DNA from: CAYOHP01 sp964403795 [NCBI: uncultured bacterium]
Lineage (GTDB): Bacteria > Muiribacteriota > UBA6191 > CAZXTJ01
Assembly: GCA_964403795.1 (NCBI GenBank)
Contig: CAYOHP010000058.1
Coordinates: 16,582-36,832, forward strand
Direction: 5' to 3'
DNA: 20,251 nucleotides
Shown: piece after piece, positions 1 to 7,550 of the stretch
How the letters are laid out: the number at the start of each line of letters is the position of its first letter
Numbering within the stretch: position 1 is the first letter of the stretch
Notes under the pieces: model-generated
The model's input: only the letters and a program-made list of their open reading frames with translations
Databases searched by the model: none
Told to the model about the DNA's origin: nothing
Made by a program: the position numbers and the translations under genes

Positions 1-684
1 CGCCGCCGCTACGCGACGGTGGCGGCCCGGTCCGATCTCGAGGCCCTGTGCGAGAGGATCCGCACCCTTCCGCCCGAGACCGAACTGGCGGCCTGGGATC
101 ATCCCCCGGTGACCGCGGACGAAGGCGTGGTCCCCGGCCGGCCTCCCGCCTGGACCCTCTACCTGGCCACGCCCGTCGGCAGCTTCGCCGCCTGGGATCC
201 GCCCCGGGAGCCCGGTCGGGGCGCCCCGGAGGAGGCCCTGGCGAATGCCTCCCCGGCCCTCCGGAAGCTGCTCCTGGCCGCCGGGGTCCCGTCCTCCCCG
301 AGCCCGGGTTCCCGGTACCTCGAGCTCCGCGACGAACTCGAGGCCGGGCTCGCCCGGACCCCGCCCGACCCGACCTCCCTCTCCACCCTGGCGGCGCGCC
401 TGGTGCGGGCCGGCGCCGAGGCGGCCCCGGACCTCGTCCCGGCCTTCCGGAACCTGGTGGCGGTGCTGCGGGCCGTCCAGGGCCACACCCGGGAGGCCGG
501 GCAGATCTGGCAGGAACTCGCCGAGGGCGAGCCCCTGGGGCACTACGCCCTCTTCAACCGGGCCGAGCTTCTGGCCCGGAGCGGGGACCCCGCCGGGGCC
601 CGCATCGGCTTCGAGGCGGCGCTCGCCCGACGACCGGTCTTCACCCGGGCCCGGCGACGCCTGACCGAGATCGGCCGCCCATGA
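1..684 (+). CDS. TPR-like hypothetical protein, 5' end outside window
   Basis: The reading frame is open from the first base, so the gene probably starts upstream of the window; an internal GTG at 19 is the first possible start inside it. I do not recognise the N-terminal two thirds, which are rich in Ala, Pro, Arg and Leu with no clear motif. The last 50 or so residues resemble a tetratricopeptide unit: an ALFNRAELLARSGD helix followed by AGARIGFEAALARRP, the usual A/G/A/P spacing of a TPR. TPRs mediate protein-protein contacts, so a scaffold role is possible but unproven. Its stop overlaps the start of the next gene (ATGA), so the two are probably translated together. Only one lysine is visible in the whole protein. 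The reality of the gene is well supported by the overlap and frame; its function is unknown. Confidence 0.7.
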   Translation, partial: RRRYATVAARSDLEALCERIRTLPPETELAAWDHPPVTADEGVVPGRPPAWTLYLATPVGSFAAWDPPREPGRGAPEEALANASPALRKLLLAAGVPSSPSPGSRYLELRDELEAGLARTPPDPTSLSTLAARLVRAGAEAAPDLVPAFRNLVAVLRAVQGHTREAGQIWQELAEGEPLGHYALFNRAELLARSGDPAGARIGFEAALARRPVFTRARRRLTEIGRP

Positions 685-1364
685 GGAAGCGCACTGCGGC
701 CAGCCTGGTGCTCGCAGTGATCCTCGTCCACTTCCTGCTCCCTGCCTCCCTGGTGGCGCCGCTCAACCTCTTCGTCACCTTCGTCCACGAGGCCGGCCAC
801 GCCCTGGGAGCCCTGCTCACGGGCGGGAGCGTCTCGGCGATCGTGGTGGATCCGAACGGGGCCGGCTACACCATCACCTCCGGAGGGATCCGCGCCGTGG
901 TGGTCGCCTCCGGCTACCTCGGGGCCACCTTGTTCGGCGTCCTGATGCTCCGGTTGAACTCGATCCCGGAAGCCCGGAGCCGCATCCTCGAGGGACTTGC
1001 TGCCGGGATCCTGCTCTTGGCCGTCGGCTACGTGCGCGACCCCTTCACGATGCTCTACGTGATGGCGGCGACCGCGGTGCTCGCCTGGGTGGGCTTGAAG
1101 ACCAATCCGGAAGTCGAGTTCCACGTGGTCAGCTTCCTGGCGGTGCTGGTCGGGACCGGCGCCATCCAGGACCTCCGGGACCTGGTGGCGATCTCGGCGG
1201 GTGCCGGCAGGGTGATGGCCGGCGGGATGACGGGTGGGCGCACCGACGCCGAGGCCATGGAGGCGATGACCGGGATCCCCGCCATGGCGTGGGCCCTGGC
1301 CTGGATCGCCCTCTCCGTCGTGCTCCTGCTGAGGGAAGCCCGGCGGGCCACGACCGGTCGTTGA
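681..1364 (+). CDS. M50B-like integral membrane metallopeptidase
   Basis: This 227-residue protein looks like the peptidase M50B-like family (a compact relative of site-2 proteases). A hydrophobic segment runs from about residue 7 to 32 and leads directly into the zinc motif HEAGH at 36-40, which supplies two His ligands and the catalytic Glu. The following ALLTGGSVSAIVVDPNGAGY region and the SGYLGATLFGVLML helix (78-90) match the usual layout of the family. Further membrane segments lie near 103-117, 124-138, 147-160 and 201-217. No PDZ domain is present, unlike RseP at the other end of the window. The substrate is unknown. The ATG sits inside the stop of the upstream TPR-like gene (ATGA overlap), implying co-translation. 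It ends tail to tail with fliJ, 46 bp away. Confidence 0.8.
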   Translation: MRKRTAASLVLAVILVHFLLPASLVAPLNLFVTFVHEAGHALGALLTGGSVSAIVVDPNGAGYTITSGGIRAVVVASGYLGATLFGVLMLRLNSIPEARSRILEGLAAGILLLAVGYVRDPFTMLYVMAATAVLAWVGLKTNPEVEFHVVSFLAVLVGTGAIQDLRDLVAISAGAGRVMAGGMTGGRTDAEAMEAMTGIPAMAWALAWIALSVVLLLREARRATTGR

Positions 1365-1374
1365 TCTGCCCGGC

Positions 1375-1388
1375 ACTCTCCGGGGAGT
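1375..1388. terminator. Possible weak hairpin between convergent genes
   Basis: The short gap between the two convergent stops holds ACTCTCCGGGGAGT, which can fold into a five-pair stem (one G-U pair) with a CCGG loop. It lies where a bidirectional terminator would be expected, but it is short and has no T-run on either side, so it may have no function. Confidence 0.2.
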
Positions 1389-1410
1389 CCCGCCCTGGGA
1401 CGATCCGGGA

Positions 1411-1743
1411 TCAGCGCTTGGTGCGAGGGTCTGCGCCGGATCGGGACAGGGTTCCCCGGGCCTCCAGGCGGGCATAGACCAGGGCGCGGACCGCCCGGTC
1501 CCGGGCCATGGCCCGGACCTCCTCCGCCCGGGAGTCGAGCTCGGCCAGCCGCCCGCGCCGCTCCTCCTCCTCCCGGAGGGCGGCCAAGGCGGTGCGGGAG
1601 TCCCAGGGTGCGTCGGTGGCGGTCGCGGCCACGACCCGGGCCCTCAGGGCCGCGGCCTCCGCCTCGAGGCGGGCCGCCTCTCCGGACCCGCGGACCGCGG
1701 CGTGCCGCTCCAGACGCTCCAGGCGCCGCCACAGATCACTCAT
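1411..1743 (-). CDS. fliJ: FliJ-like coiled-coil flagellar export protein
   Basis: This 110-residue protein is almost entirely charged helix (Arg, Glu, Ala, Leu heptad-like pattern, for example the RRLERLERH start and the EEEERRGRLAELDSRAEEVRA middle), as expected for FliJ, the coiled-coil stalk that sits in the FliI hexamer and links it to the export gate FlhA. FliJ proteins are usually about 140-150 residues and poorly conserved in sequence, so the call rests on position (directly after fliI), size and coiled coil, not on a specific motif. I chose the ATG at 1743, which overlaps the fliI stop by 8 bp; the frame stays open further upstream, but that part is antisense-like Arg/Ser/Gly sequence. 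It is the last gene of the flagellar operon in this window. Confidence 0.7.
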   Translation of the reverse strand: MSDLWRRLERLERHAAVRGSGEAARLEAEAAALRARVVAATATDAPWDSRTALAALREEEERRGRLAELDSRAEEVRAMARDRAVRALVYARLEARGTLSRSGADPRTKR

Positions 1744-3100
1744 CCTCGATCCCCTCGGCCCGGATCCGGTCCCCCAGCGCCAGCAGGCCCCGGAGCGAGT
1801 CCTGGTAGTCCGCAGCCTCCTCGGGCTCCTGGCGCAGGTAAGCCTCCAGCTCGGGCCGCAGCCGGACCGCAGCGTCGATCCTCGGGTCGGTCCCGGAGCG
1901 GTAGGCACCCACCGAGATCAGGTCGCGGGTCTCCTCGTAGAGGGCCCAAGCCTTCCGGAAGGCCCGGGCGGCGCTCCGGTGCCCGGGTTCGACCACCCGG
2001 TCCTGGAGCCGCGAGATCGAACCCAGCGGATCGACGGGAGGGAAGAGCCCCCGGCGGGCCATGCCCCGGGACAGCTCCACATGCCCATCCAGGAAGGACC
2101 GGGCCGCGTCCGCCACCGGCTCGTCGGGATCGTCTCCTTCGACCAGCACGGTGTAGAGACCGGTGATGGCACCCGTCACCCCGGGCCCGGCGCGCTCCAG
2201 CAGGGGCGCCAGACCCACCAGGGCCGAGGGCGGGTAGCCGCGGGCGGCGGGTGCTTCGCCGCAGGCGAGCCCGATCTCCCGGAGGGCCTGGGCGTAGCGG
2301 GTGAGGGAGTCCATGACCAGGACCACGTGCCCACCGAGGTCGCGGAGGGACTCCGCCAGGGTGGTGGCGACCAGCGGGGCCCGGGCCCGGGCGAGCGGCG
2401 GGTCCGAGGCGGTGGAGGCGACCACGGCCACCCGGCCCGGGGCTTCCGCCCGGATCCCCTCCAGGACCTCCCGCACCTCCCGGCTGCGTTCCCCGACCAG
2501 GCAGACCACCACCGCGTCCGCCTCGGCCCTCCGGGTGATCGCCGAGAGCAGGGTGGACTTCCCCACCCCGGCGGCTGCGAACAGCCCGATCCGACCGCCT
2601 TCGGCGCAGGTCGCCAGTCCGTCCAGGGCCCGGATCCCGAGGGCCAGGGGCTTCACGATCCCGCCGCGCTCGACGGGATGGGGCGCTCCCGTGGCCACCG
2701 GCCTCCGGGGCACCGTTGCGGGAGCGGCCGGTCCCCCGTCGATGAGCCGGCCGGCTCCGTCGAAGACCCTCCCGAGCGCGAACTCGCCGACCGGCACCTC
2801 CAGGCGTTCCGAGACCGGGTAGACCGCGCTCCTGGCCCCGATCCCCTCCAGCGAGGAGAAGGGCATGACCAGGGCCTCCTCGCCGGAGAATCCGACCACT
2901 TCCGCGAGGGAAGAGCCCGCCGAGCCTCCGGTGTCCACCTGGACCACCGAGCCGACCGGGAGCTCGAGCCCGCGGACCCGGGCGAGCAGCCCACCGGCCG
3001 CCGAGATCCGGCCTCCGACCTCGGGCCTCCCCATGGCCGCGACCAGCTCGCGGACTCGCTGGCGGGCCCGGGCCGGACCCTCCAGGGTAATCCCGGTCAA
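1736..3100 (-). CDS. fliI: Flagellar type III export ATPase FliI
   Basis: FliI is the cytoplasmic hexameric ATPase that energises flagellar protein export; it is related to the F1 beta subunit. The 454-residue product has the normal family length. Seen in order: a small N-terminal beta-barrel region (about 25-100), a Walker A loop AAAGVGKST at 175-183, the GERSREV strand with the catalytic Glu204, a Walker B VVLVMD ending at Asp264, then SLTRYAQALREIGLA and GYPPSALVGLAPLLERAG, both hallmark stretches of FliI/SctN ATPases, and the EGDDPDEPVAD loop at 321-331. I chose the TTG start at 3100 because it overlaps the fliH stop as TTGA and gives the expected length; no better start is near. Only three lysines occur, one of them the Walker A Lys181. 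A non-flagellar type III ATPase is unlikely because FliG is in the same operon. Confidence 0.95.
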   Translation of the reverse strand: MTGITLEGPARARQRVRELVAAMGRPEVGGRISAAGGLLARVRGLELPVGSVVQVDTGGSAGSSLAEVVGFSGEEALVMPFSSLEGIGARSAVYPVSERLEVPVGEFALGRVFDGAGRLIDGGPAAPATVPRRPVATGAPHPVERGGIVKPLALGIRALDGLATCAEGGRIGLFAAAGVGKSTLLSAITRRAEADAVVVCLVGERSREVREVLEGIRAEAPGRVAVVASTASDPPLARARAPLVATTLAESLRDLGGHVVLVMDSLTRYAQALREIGLACGEAPAARGYPPSALVGLAPLLERAGPGVTGAITGLYTVLVEGDDPDEPVADAARSFLDGHVELSRGMARRGLFPPVDPLGSISRLQDRVVEPGHRSAARAFRKAWALYEETRDLISVGAYRSGTDPRIDAAVRLRPELEAYLRQEPEEAADYQDSLRGLLALGDRIRAEGIEDE

Positions 3101-3840
3101 GGCTTCCCGGCCCCACCCAGTCGGGCCCCGGGATCGAGGACCAGGACCTGCCGGCTCGACACCAGGCGGACCGAGGTCCCGGTCAGGCTGGAGTCCTCTT
3201 CGATCGCCAGCTCGCCCAGGCCCTCCGAGGCGGCCAGCTGGCGCAGGCGACCGGCCACCCCGGGAGCGGCCAGGAGCCGGAGGCCGATCCCCTCGCCCAG
3301 CCTCCGGGCCGCGCTCCGGCAGGCGGCGGCCAGCAACCCGGCGTGTTCGTCCCGGCACAGGTCGAGGGCGCCCGCCGCCAGGTCGATCGCCAGGTCCACG
3401 GCCAGCTCGCTGGCGGCCGCGGCCGCCCGACCCGACTCGCTCTGCAGGTCCGAGAGCAGCCGGGCCAGCTCCCGCCGTTCCCTGGACCTCTCGACCTCGG
3501 CCTGATGCCGACCGGCAGCTCGTCCCCGGGTCCGGGCGGCCTCCTCGGCCCGGGCTTCCACGGCCGGCAAGCTCCGGAGCGCGGCCTGTCTCAGGGCGCT
3601 GGCCTTCGACCCGGCCTCGGCGAGGATCCTCGCCGATTCCCTGCGGGCCTCCGCCACCATTTCCCGGGCCGCCCGCTCGGCTCCCTCCACCGTGGCCCGT
3701 GCCCGGGTCGAGGCCGTAGCCAGGACCTCCTCGGCGCGCCGGACCAGCTCGTCGAGGCCGGGAGCCGCATCCTCGGCCTGGGCACCGAAGCGCAGCGCCA
3801 GCCCGGCCCGGTAGCGGCTCTCGATGTCAGACGGGGGCAC
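3097..3840 (-). CDS. fliH: FliH-like export ATPase regulator/stator
   Basis: FliH dimers bind FliI and tether it to the C-ring; they resemble fused F-ATPase b and delta subunits. This 247-residue protein shows that plan: a long Ala/Glu/Arg amphipathic helix from about 25 to 130 (including EGAERAAREMVAEARRESA, much like an ATPase b subunit) followed by a globular C-terminal domain at about 140-240 ending in a short strand region (SVRLVSSRQVLVLD). I chose the GTG at 3840: it overlaps the end of fliG by 14 bp, has a GGAGG about 9 bp upstream, and the frame further upstream is antisense-like sequence within fliG. The assignment depends mainly on position between fliG and fliI and on overall architecture, since FliH sequences diverge quickly. 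Two lysines only. Confidence 0.8.
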   Translation of the reverse strand: MPPSDIESRYRAGLALRFGAQAEDAAPGLDELVRRAEEVLATASTRARATVEGAERAAREMVAEARRESARILAEAGSKASALRQAALRSLPAVEARAEEAARTRGRAAGRHQAEVERSRERRELARLLSDLQSESGRAAAAASELAVDLAIDLAAGALDLCRDEHAGLLAAACRSAARRLGEGIGLRLLAAPGVAGRLRQLAASEGLGELAIEEDSSLTGTSVRLVSSRQVLVLDPGARLGGAGKP

Positions 3841-4786
3841 CGGGTCCGGCCTCCCCCATTTCGCGGCAGAGCTGGCCGATCCTGCGACGGGCCGCCTCCA
3901 TCTCCCGGAGGCGAACCGGCTGGCCGCTCTCCAGCTCGTCGAGAAGCGCCCGTCGACTGCCCCTGGGCATGCAGCGCAGGCAGCGGCGACGCAGGGCCTC
4001 GGGAGCTTCCCGCAGGGCCAGGTCCAGATCGGAGACCGGGGTACGGGCCAGGACCTCCGAGAGCATGCCGTCCGAGAGGGTCTCGAGCTCCCGCATGGTG
4101 AAGCGCCGGTCCGCCAGCCGGTCCGCCAGCTCGGAGTCGAGGGCTGCCACCCGGGCCATGATCCGGGCCCGGACCTCTTCGCGCAGTCCGTCCAGGAGGT
4201 CCCCGAGGATCTCCTCTCCGGTATCGAGGGCCTCGGTAGAGCCCGGGAAGGCATGGCAGAGGTGCGGGAACCAGGGCAGGACGTCGTCCCGACCCGAGTC
4301 CTCGACCAGGTAGACCAGGGCCCGCCGGGCCAGGGATCGAGGCGCCAGCGCGAGGGCCAGGGCGATCCCCTCGGGCCGCTCCCTGGCCAGCTCGGAGGCG
4401 ACCCGATGGGAGTCCCGCTCCTCTTCGGTTTCGCCGTGGTCGGGCTCCCCGGTCGCCCGGGGCGCCATGTCGGTCCCGGGACTGCAGAGTTGGGCCTCCC
4501 AGAGGTGGTCGAGGCTGGTCATGACCCCCTCGCTCCCCCCGGGACCGAGCAGGCCCTCGGCGAAGCGGCGGGCCGAACGCGGCCCCTGGCGGGAGAGGGC
4601 CCGCTGGGTGGCCATCAGCGCCACGGGGCGCAGTCCCGGGTCGAGATAGGCGTACTCAGGGTCCGGGACCATGCGGGCCACCGAGAGGAGCGAGCGACAG
4701 GCGGCCTCCACCGGCAGGTGCGCCACGACCTCGGGAGCCACCCTGGGCCCCAGGGCAACCAGGAAACGACCGGCCGGCTCCTTCAT
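3827..4786 (-). CDS. fliG: Flagellar motor switch/rotor protein FliG
   Basis: FliG joins the MS-ring (FliF) to the C-ring and receives torque from the stators. At 319 residues it is slightly short (E. coli FliG has 331). The C-terminal domain is recognisable: an LDLALREAPEALRRRCLRCM stretch followed by LLDELESGQPVRLREMEAARR corresponds to the torque helix and the conserved GPVRLS.VE segment. By hand alignment with E. coli, K264 becomes Arg259, R281 becomes Gly276 with an Arg one position earlier (275), D288 is Asp283, D289 is Glu284 and R297 is Arg292, so the charge pattern is kept. The middle-domain EHPQ motif is altered to ERPE (136-139). The N-terminal FliF-binding part is very diverged. 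The ATG overlaps the fliF stop by 4 bp. Lysine occurs only once, at residue 2. Confidence 0.88.
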   Translation of the reverse strand: MKEPAGRFLVALGPRVAPEVVAHLPVEAACRSLLSVARMVPDPEYAYLDPGLRPVALMATQRALSRQGPRSARRFAEGLLGPGGSEGVMTSLDHLWEAQLCSPGTDMAPRATGEPDHGETEEERDSHRVASELARERPEGIALALALAPRSLARRALVYLVEDSGRDDVLPWFPHLCHAFPGSTEALDTGEEILGDLLDGLREEVRARIMARVAALDSELADRLADRRFTMRELETLSDGMLSEVLARTPVSDLDLALREAPEALRRRCLRCMPRGSRRALLDELESGQPVRLREMEAARRRIGQLCREMGEAGPGAPV

Positions 4787-6174
4787 CCCCTGTCCTCCTC
4801 GAGCAGTCCGAGCACCACCCTGGCTGCGAAGGCCGGGTCCTCTTCGGCCCAGCTGGTCGCTACCGCCCTGCGCACCACCGCATCGCCCCTCAGCGACGAG
4901 GGATCGACCTCGGGATGCTCTCCGACCGGCTCGGGCATGGGTGCCTCCCGGGTAGTGGCGACCACTCCCAGGGAACCCAGGAAGAGGAGGAGCAGGCCTC
5001 CGACCAACGAGGCTCCACAGCTTTCGGCGACACCCGCGGCGCTGGCCGTGACCGCCTGGGGGGACGCTTCCCGGGCTTCCCCGTCCGCCACCGCGGTGGT
5101 GTGGGCGATCCCGAACGGGACCGCCGCGATCTCCACCCGGTCTGCCACGCTCGGGTCGAGGTCGAGGGCACTCCGGACGACGTTGCGCACCATCCCGAGG
5201 GTCTCGGGGTGAGGTGCATCGGGCAGGAAGAGGCGGGCGTTGAGGGTGACTCCGATCCGCGCGACCCTGACCTCCCGCACCGATTCGACCGCCGCCTCGG
5301 GTCGCCCCGAGGCCAGCGCCAGTCCCCCTGCGGAGGCCCCCGGGCCACGGGCCTCGCAGAGCTGGAGGGCGACCCGGACCAGCACGTTCTCCTCGCCCAG
5401 CATCCGGGCCAGGTGGTCCCGGACCCGGGTCTCGGCCGAGGCCTCGGCGGCCCGCAGGAAATCGAGCCGCTCGGCCATCTCGCGGATGCCCCGCTCGTCG
5501 TCCTCCCGGAGCAGGCGTTCGTAGTCGGTACCCCAGCTGTCAGCCAGGGTCACCCGCTCGGGATCCAATCCGTCGATGGCGTTGCCCACCAGCTTGCGGA
5601 TGCCCCGGGCCTGGGCCGCCGACAGCCTCCGGAACGGGCGCAGTCCGAGGAAGACGGAAACCGAGGGCTTCTGCCGCTCCCCCAGGGTCCCGGTCTCGGG
5701 CCGGTTCAGGTGGACCCGGGCGAACTGCACCGCCGGGTAGAGCGAGAGGGTGCGGGCCAGCTCGCCCTCGCGCTCCCGCCGTTCCCGGGAGCGGTGGTCC
5801 TCGTGGCTGGCCGCCAGGCCGCCGGTGAGTCCGAAGAAGTCCTCGCCGCCGGTGGCGGGGCGAGCCACCGGACTCAGGCCCTCGGCCATGACCAGCTCGA
5901 CGGCGCGCTCCCGGTCGGTCCCCGAGACCCAGAGGCTGCGGCCACCGTCCTGGATCCGGTGTTCGATCCGCTCCCGGCACAGGAGGTCGGCCAGCCGGAG
6001 GAGTTCGGCCGGATCGGGAGCGTCCTGGACCAGGATCTCGTAGTTGTCGGCCGGGCGACGGGACCCCATGGCCAGGGTCGAACCCAGGGCGACGATCACC
6101 AAGGCCAGACTGATCCCGCCCAGCACCCGAGGCTGGCCGAGGAGCCTGCGGAGGCCGTCCGCGAGCTCTTTCAT
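4783..6174 (-). CDS. fliF: Flagellar MS-ring protein FliF
   Basis: FliF forms the membrane ring on which the flagellar basal body and export apparatus assemble. The 463-residue product has the family topology: a first membrane helix at about 18-37, a periplasmic YscJ/FliF ring-building region (about 45-220, with LADLLCRERIEHRI, the DFFGLTGG loop and the LYPAVQFARVHLNRPE strand pair), a second ring-building part up to about 355, a second membrane helix at about 388-407, and a cytoplasmic tail. The tail ends in a helix (SWAEEDPAFAARVVLGLLEE) typical of the FliG-binding end of FliF. FliF is usually 520-570 residues, so this is a compact version, with a shortened part between the second ring motif and helix 2. 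The ATG overlaps the hslU stop (ATGA), which ties it to hslU in translation. Confidence 0.92.
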   Translation of the reverse strand: MKELADGLRRLLGQPRVLGGISLALVIVALGSTLAMGSRRPADNYEILVQDAPDPAELLRLADLLCRERIEHRIQDGGRSLWVSGTDRERAVELVMAEGLSPVARPATGGEDFFGLTGGLAASHEDHRSRERREREGELARTLSLYPAVQFARVHLNRPETGTLGERQKPSVSVFLGLRPFRRLSAAQARGIRKLVGNAIDGLDPERVTLADSWGTDYERLLREDDERGIREMAERLDFLRAAEASAETRVRDHLARMLGEENVLVRVALQLCEARGPGASAGGLALASGRPEAAVESVREVRVARIGVTLNARLFLPDAPHPETLGMVRNVVRSALDLDPSVADRVEIAAVPFGIAHTTAVADGEAREASPQAVTASAAGVAESCGASLVGGLLLLFLGSLGVVATTREAPMPEPVGEHPEVDPSSLRGDAVVRRAVATSWAEEDPAFAARVVLGLLEEDRG

Positions 6175-7550
6175 GACTCCCCTCCCTCTGCGTCGTCTCC
6201 GTCCTCCTCGTCCGCTTCGGGCTCGGTGTCGGGGCCGATCTCGGCGATCCCGCCCAAGGCCTTCTTCACGTATTCCTCGTCCACCACCACGTGCCCCGGG
6301 GCGCCATCGGGCGCCAGGTACAGGAGGTCCTCCAGCACCCGCTCGACCACCGCATGGAGGCGGCGGGCGCCCAGGTTGCCGCGGCCCTTGTTGGCCCTGG
6401 CGGCGAACGCGGCCATGGCGTCGGCGGCACTGGCGTCGATCTCGATCCGCACGCCCTCGGTGGCGAGCAGGGCCTCGTACTGCCGGAGCAGGGAGTTCTT
6501 CGGCTCGAGCAGGATCCGCTTCAGGTCGGCTTCCTCCAGGGACCGCAGCCGGACCCGGATGGGGAAGCGACCCAGGAGCTCGGGGATCAGGTCGGTCACC
6601 CTGGCCTGGTGGAAGGCCCCCGCCCCCACGAACAGCACGTGGTCGGTGGAGACCGGCCCGTACTTGGTCCGCACCGTGGTGCCCTCGACCAGCGGCAAGA
6701 GATCGCGCTGCACGCCTTCCCGGCTGACGTCCGGCCCCGCGCCCTTGGCCCGGTCGGCGGGCATGGCGATCTTGTCGAGCTCGTCGAGGAAGATCACGCC
6801 GTCGTCCTGGACCTTGTGGATGGCGATGTTGGCTGCCTGGTCCTCGTCGACCAGATCCCGGTAGCGCTCGTCGAGCAGGCGGCGGCGGGCGTCCTTGACC
6901 CGGAGCGTCTTGGCGACCGCCCGGTTCTGCTGGGGGAAGAGGTTCTTCAACTGGATCGACATCTCTTCGAGCCCCTGGCCCGAGAGCACGTCCATGCGTC
7001 CGCCACCGGAGTCCATCAGGTAGACGGTGACCGGGCGGTCCTCCAGCGCCCCGGACCGGAGCGGCTCGACGAGCTCGGCGCGACGCCGTTCGGCATCTTC
7101 GCGCGGACCGGTCTCCCAGGGATCCATGCCGGCCAGGGCATCGAGGAGTTGGTGCTCGACGATCTCCTCCGCCTTCTCGCGCACGGCCTTCTGGGCCTTC
7201 TGGAGCTCGAGGTTCATGGCCACCTCGACGAGGTCCCGGACCATGCTCTCCACATCCCGGCCCACGTAGCCGACCTCGGAGAACTTGGTGGCCTCGACCT
7301 TGAGGAAGGGGGCGTCGATCATCTGGGCGACCCGACGGGCGATCTCGGTCTTTCCGACCCCGGTCGGCCCGACCAGCAGCAGATTCTTGGGGTGGATCTC
7401 GGCCCGGAGATCCTCGGCGACCGCCTTGCGACGGGCCCGGTTGCGCAGCGCCACCGCCATCGCCCGCTTGGCCGCGGCTTGTCCGATCACGTACTGGTCG
7501 AGGAGCCGGACCACCTCGGCGGGGGTCGGTCCGACGGGACGGTCACGCAT
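6171..7550 (-). CDS. hslU: HslU-type AAA+ unfoldase lacking the HslV-docking tail
   Basis: HslU (ClpY) is the hexameric ATPase that unfolds substrates for the HslV protease. The 459-residue protein has all ATPase hallmarks: the N-terminal TPAEVVRLLDQYVIGQ motif, Walker A GPTGVGKT (61-68), the pore loop GYVG (94-97), an I-domain (about 110-240), Walker B GVIFLDE (251-257), the arginine finger region LLGRFPIR (326-332) and sensor 2 GARR (394-397). The C-terminus is odd. After EEYVKKALG, family members end in a hydrophobic tail such as DLSRFIL, which inserts into HslV; here it is replaced by an acidic tail of about 25 residues ending DDAEGGES. No hslV lies beside it: xerC overlaps its start by 8 bp, where hslV usually stands. 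A GAGGAG lies 10 bp before the ATG. Lysine content is normal (21), unlike its operon neighbours. Confidence 0.95.
   Translation of the reverse strand: MRDRPVGPTPAEVVRLLDQYVIGQAAAKRAMAVALRNRARRKAVAEDLRAEIHPKNLLLVGPTGVGKTEIARRVAQMIDAPFLKVEATKFSEVGYVGRDVESMVRDLVEVAMNLELQKAQKAVREKAEEIVEHQLLDALAGMDPWETGPREDAERRRAELVEPLRSGALEDRPVTVYLMDSGGGRMDVLSGQGLEEMSIQLKNLFPQQNRAVAKTLRVKDARRRLLDERYRDLVDEDQAANIAIHKVQDDGVIFLDELDKIAMPADRAKGAGPDVSREGVQRDLLPLVEGTTVRTKYGPVSTDHVLFVGAGAFHQARVTDLIPELLGRFPIRVRLRSLEEADLKRILLEPKNSLLRQYEALLATEGVRIEIDASAADAMAAFAARANKGRGNLGARRLHAVVERVLEDLLYLAPDGAPGHVVVDEEYVKKALGGIAEIGPDTEPEADEEDGDDAEGGES

Noticed and set aside
48-680. Long open frame entering the M50B gene from upstream in its own frame
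   Set aside because: The translation is Arg/Gly/Pro-rich frame-shadow sequence of the TPR-like gene; the overlapping ATG at 681 is the better start.
1736-6174. Non-flagellar type III secretion system instead of a flagellum
   Set aside because: FliG with the torque-helix charge pattern and a FliF with a FliG-binding C-terminal helix are in the same operon; injectisomes lack FliG.
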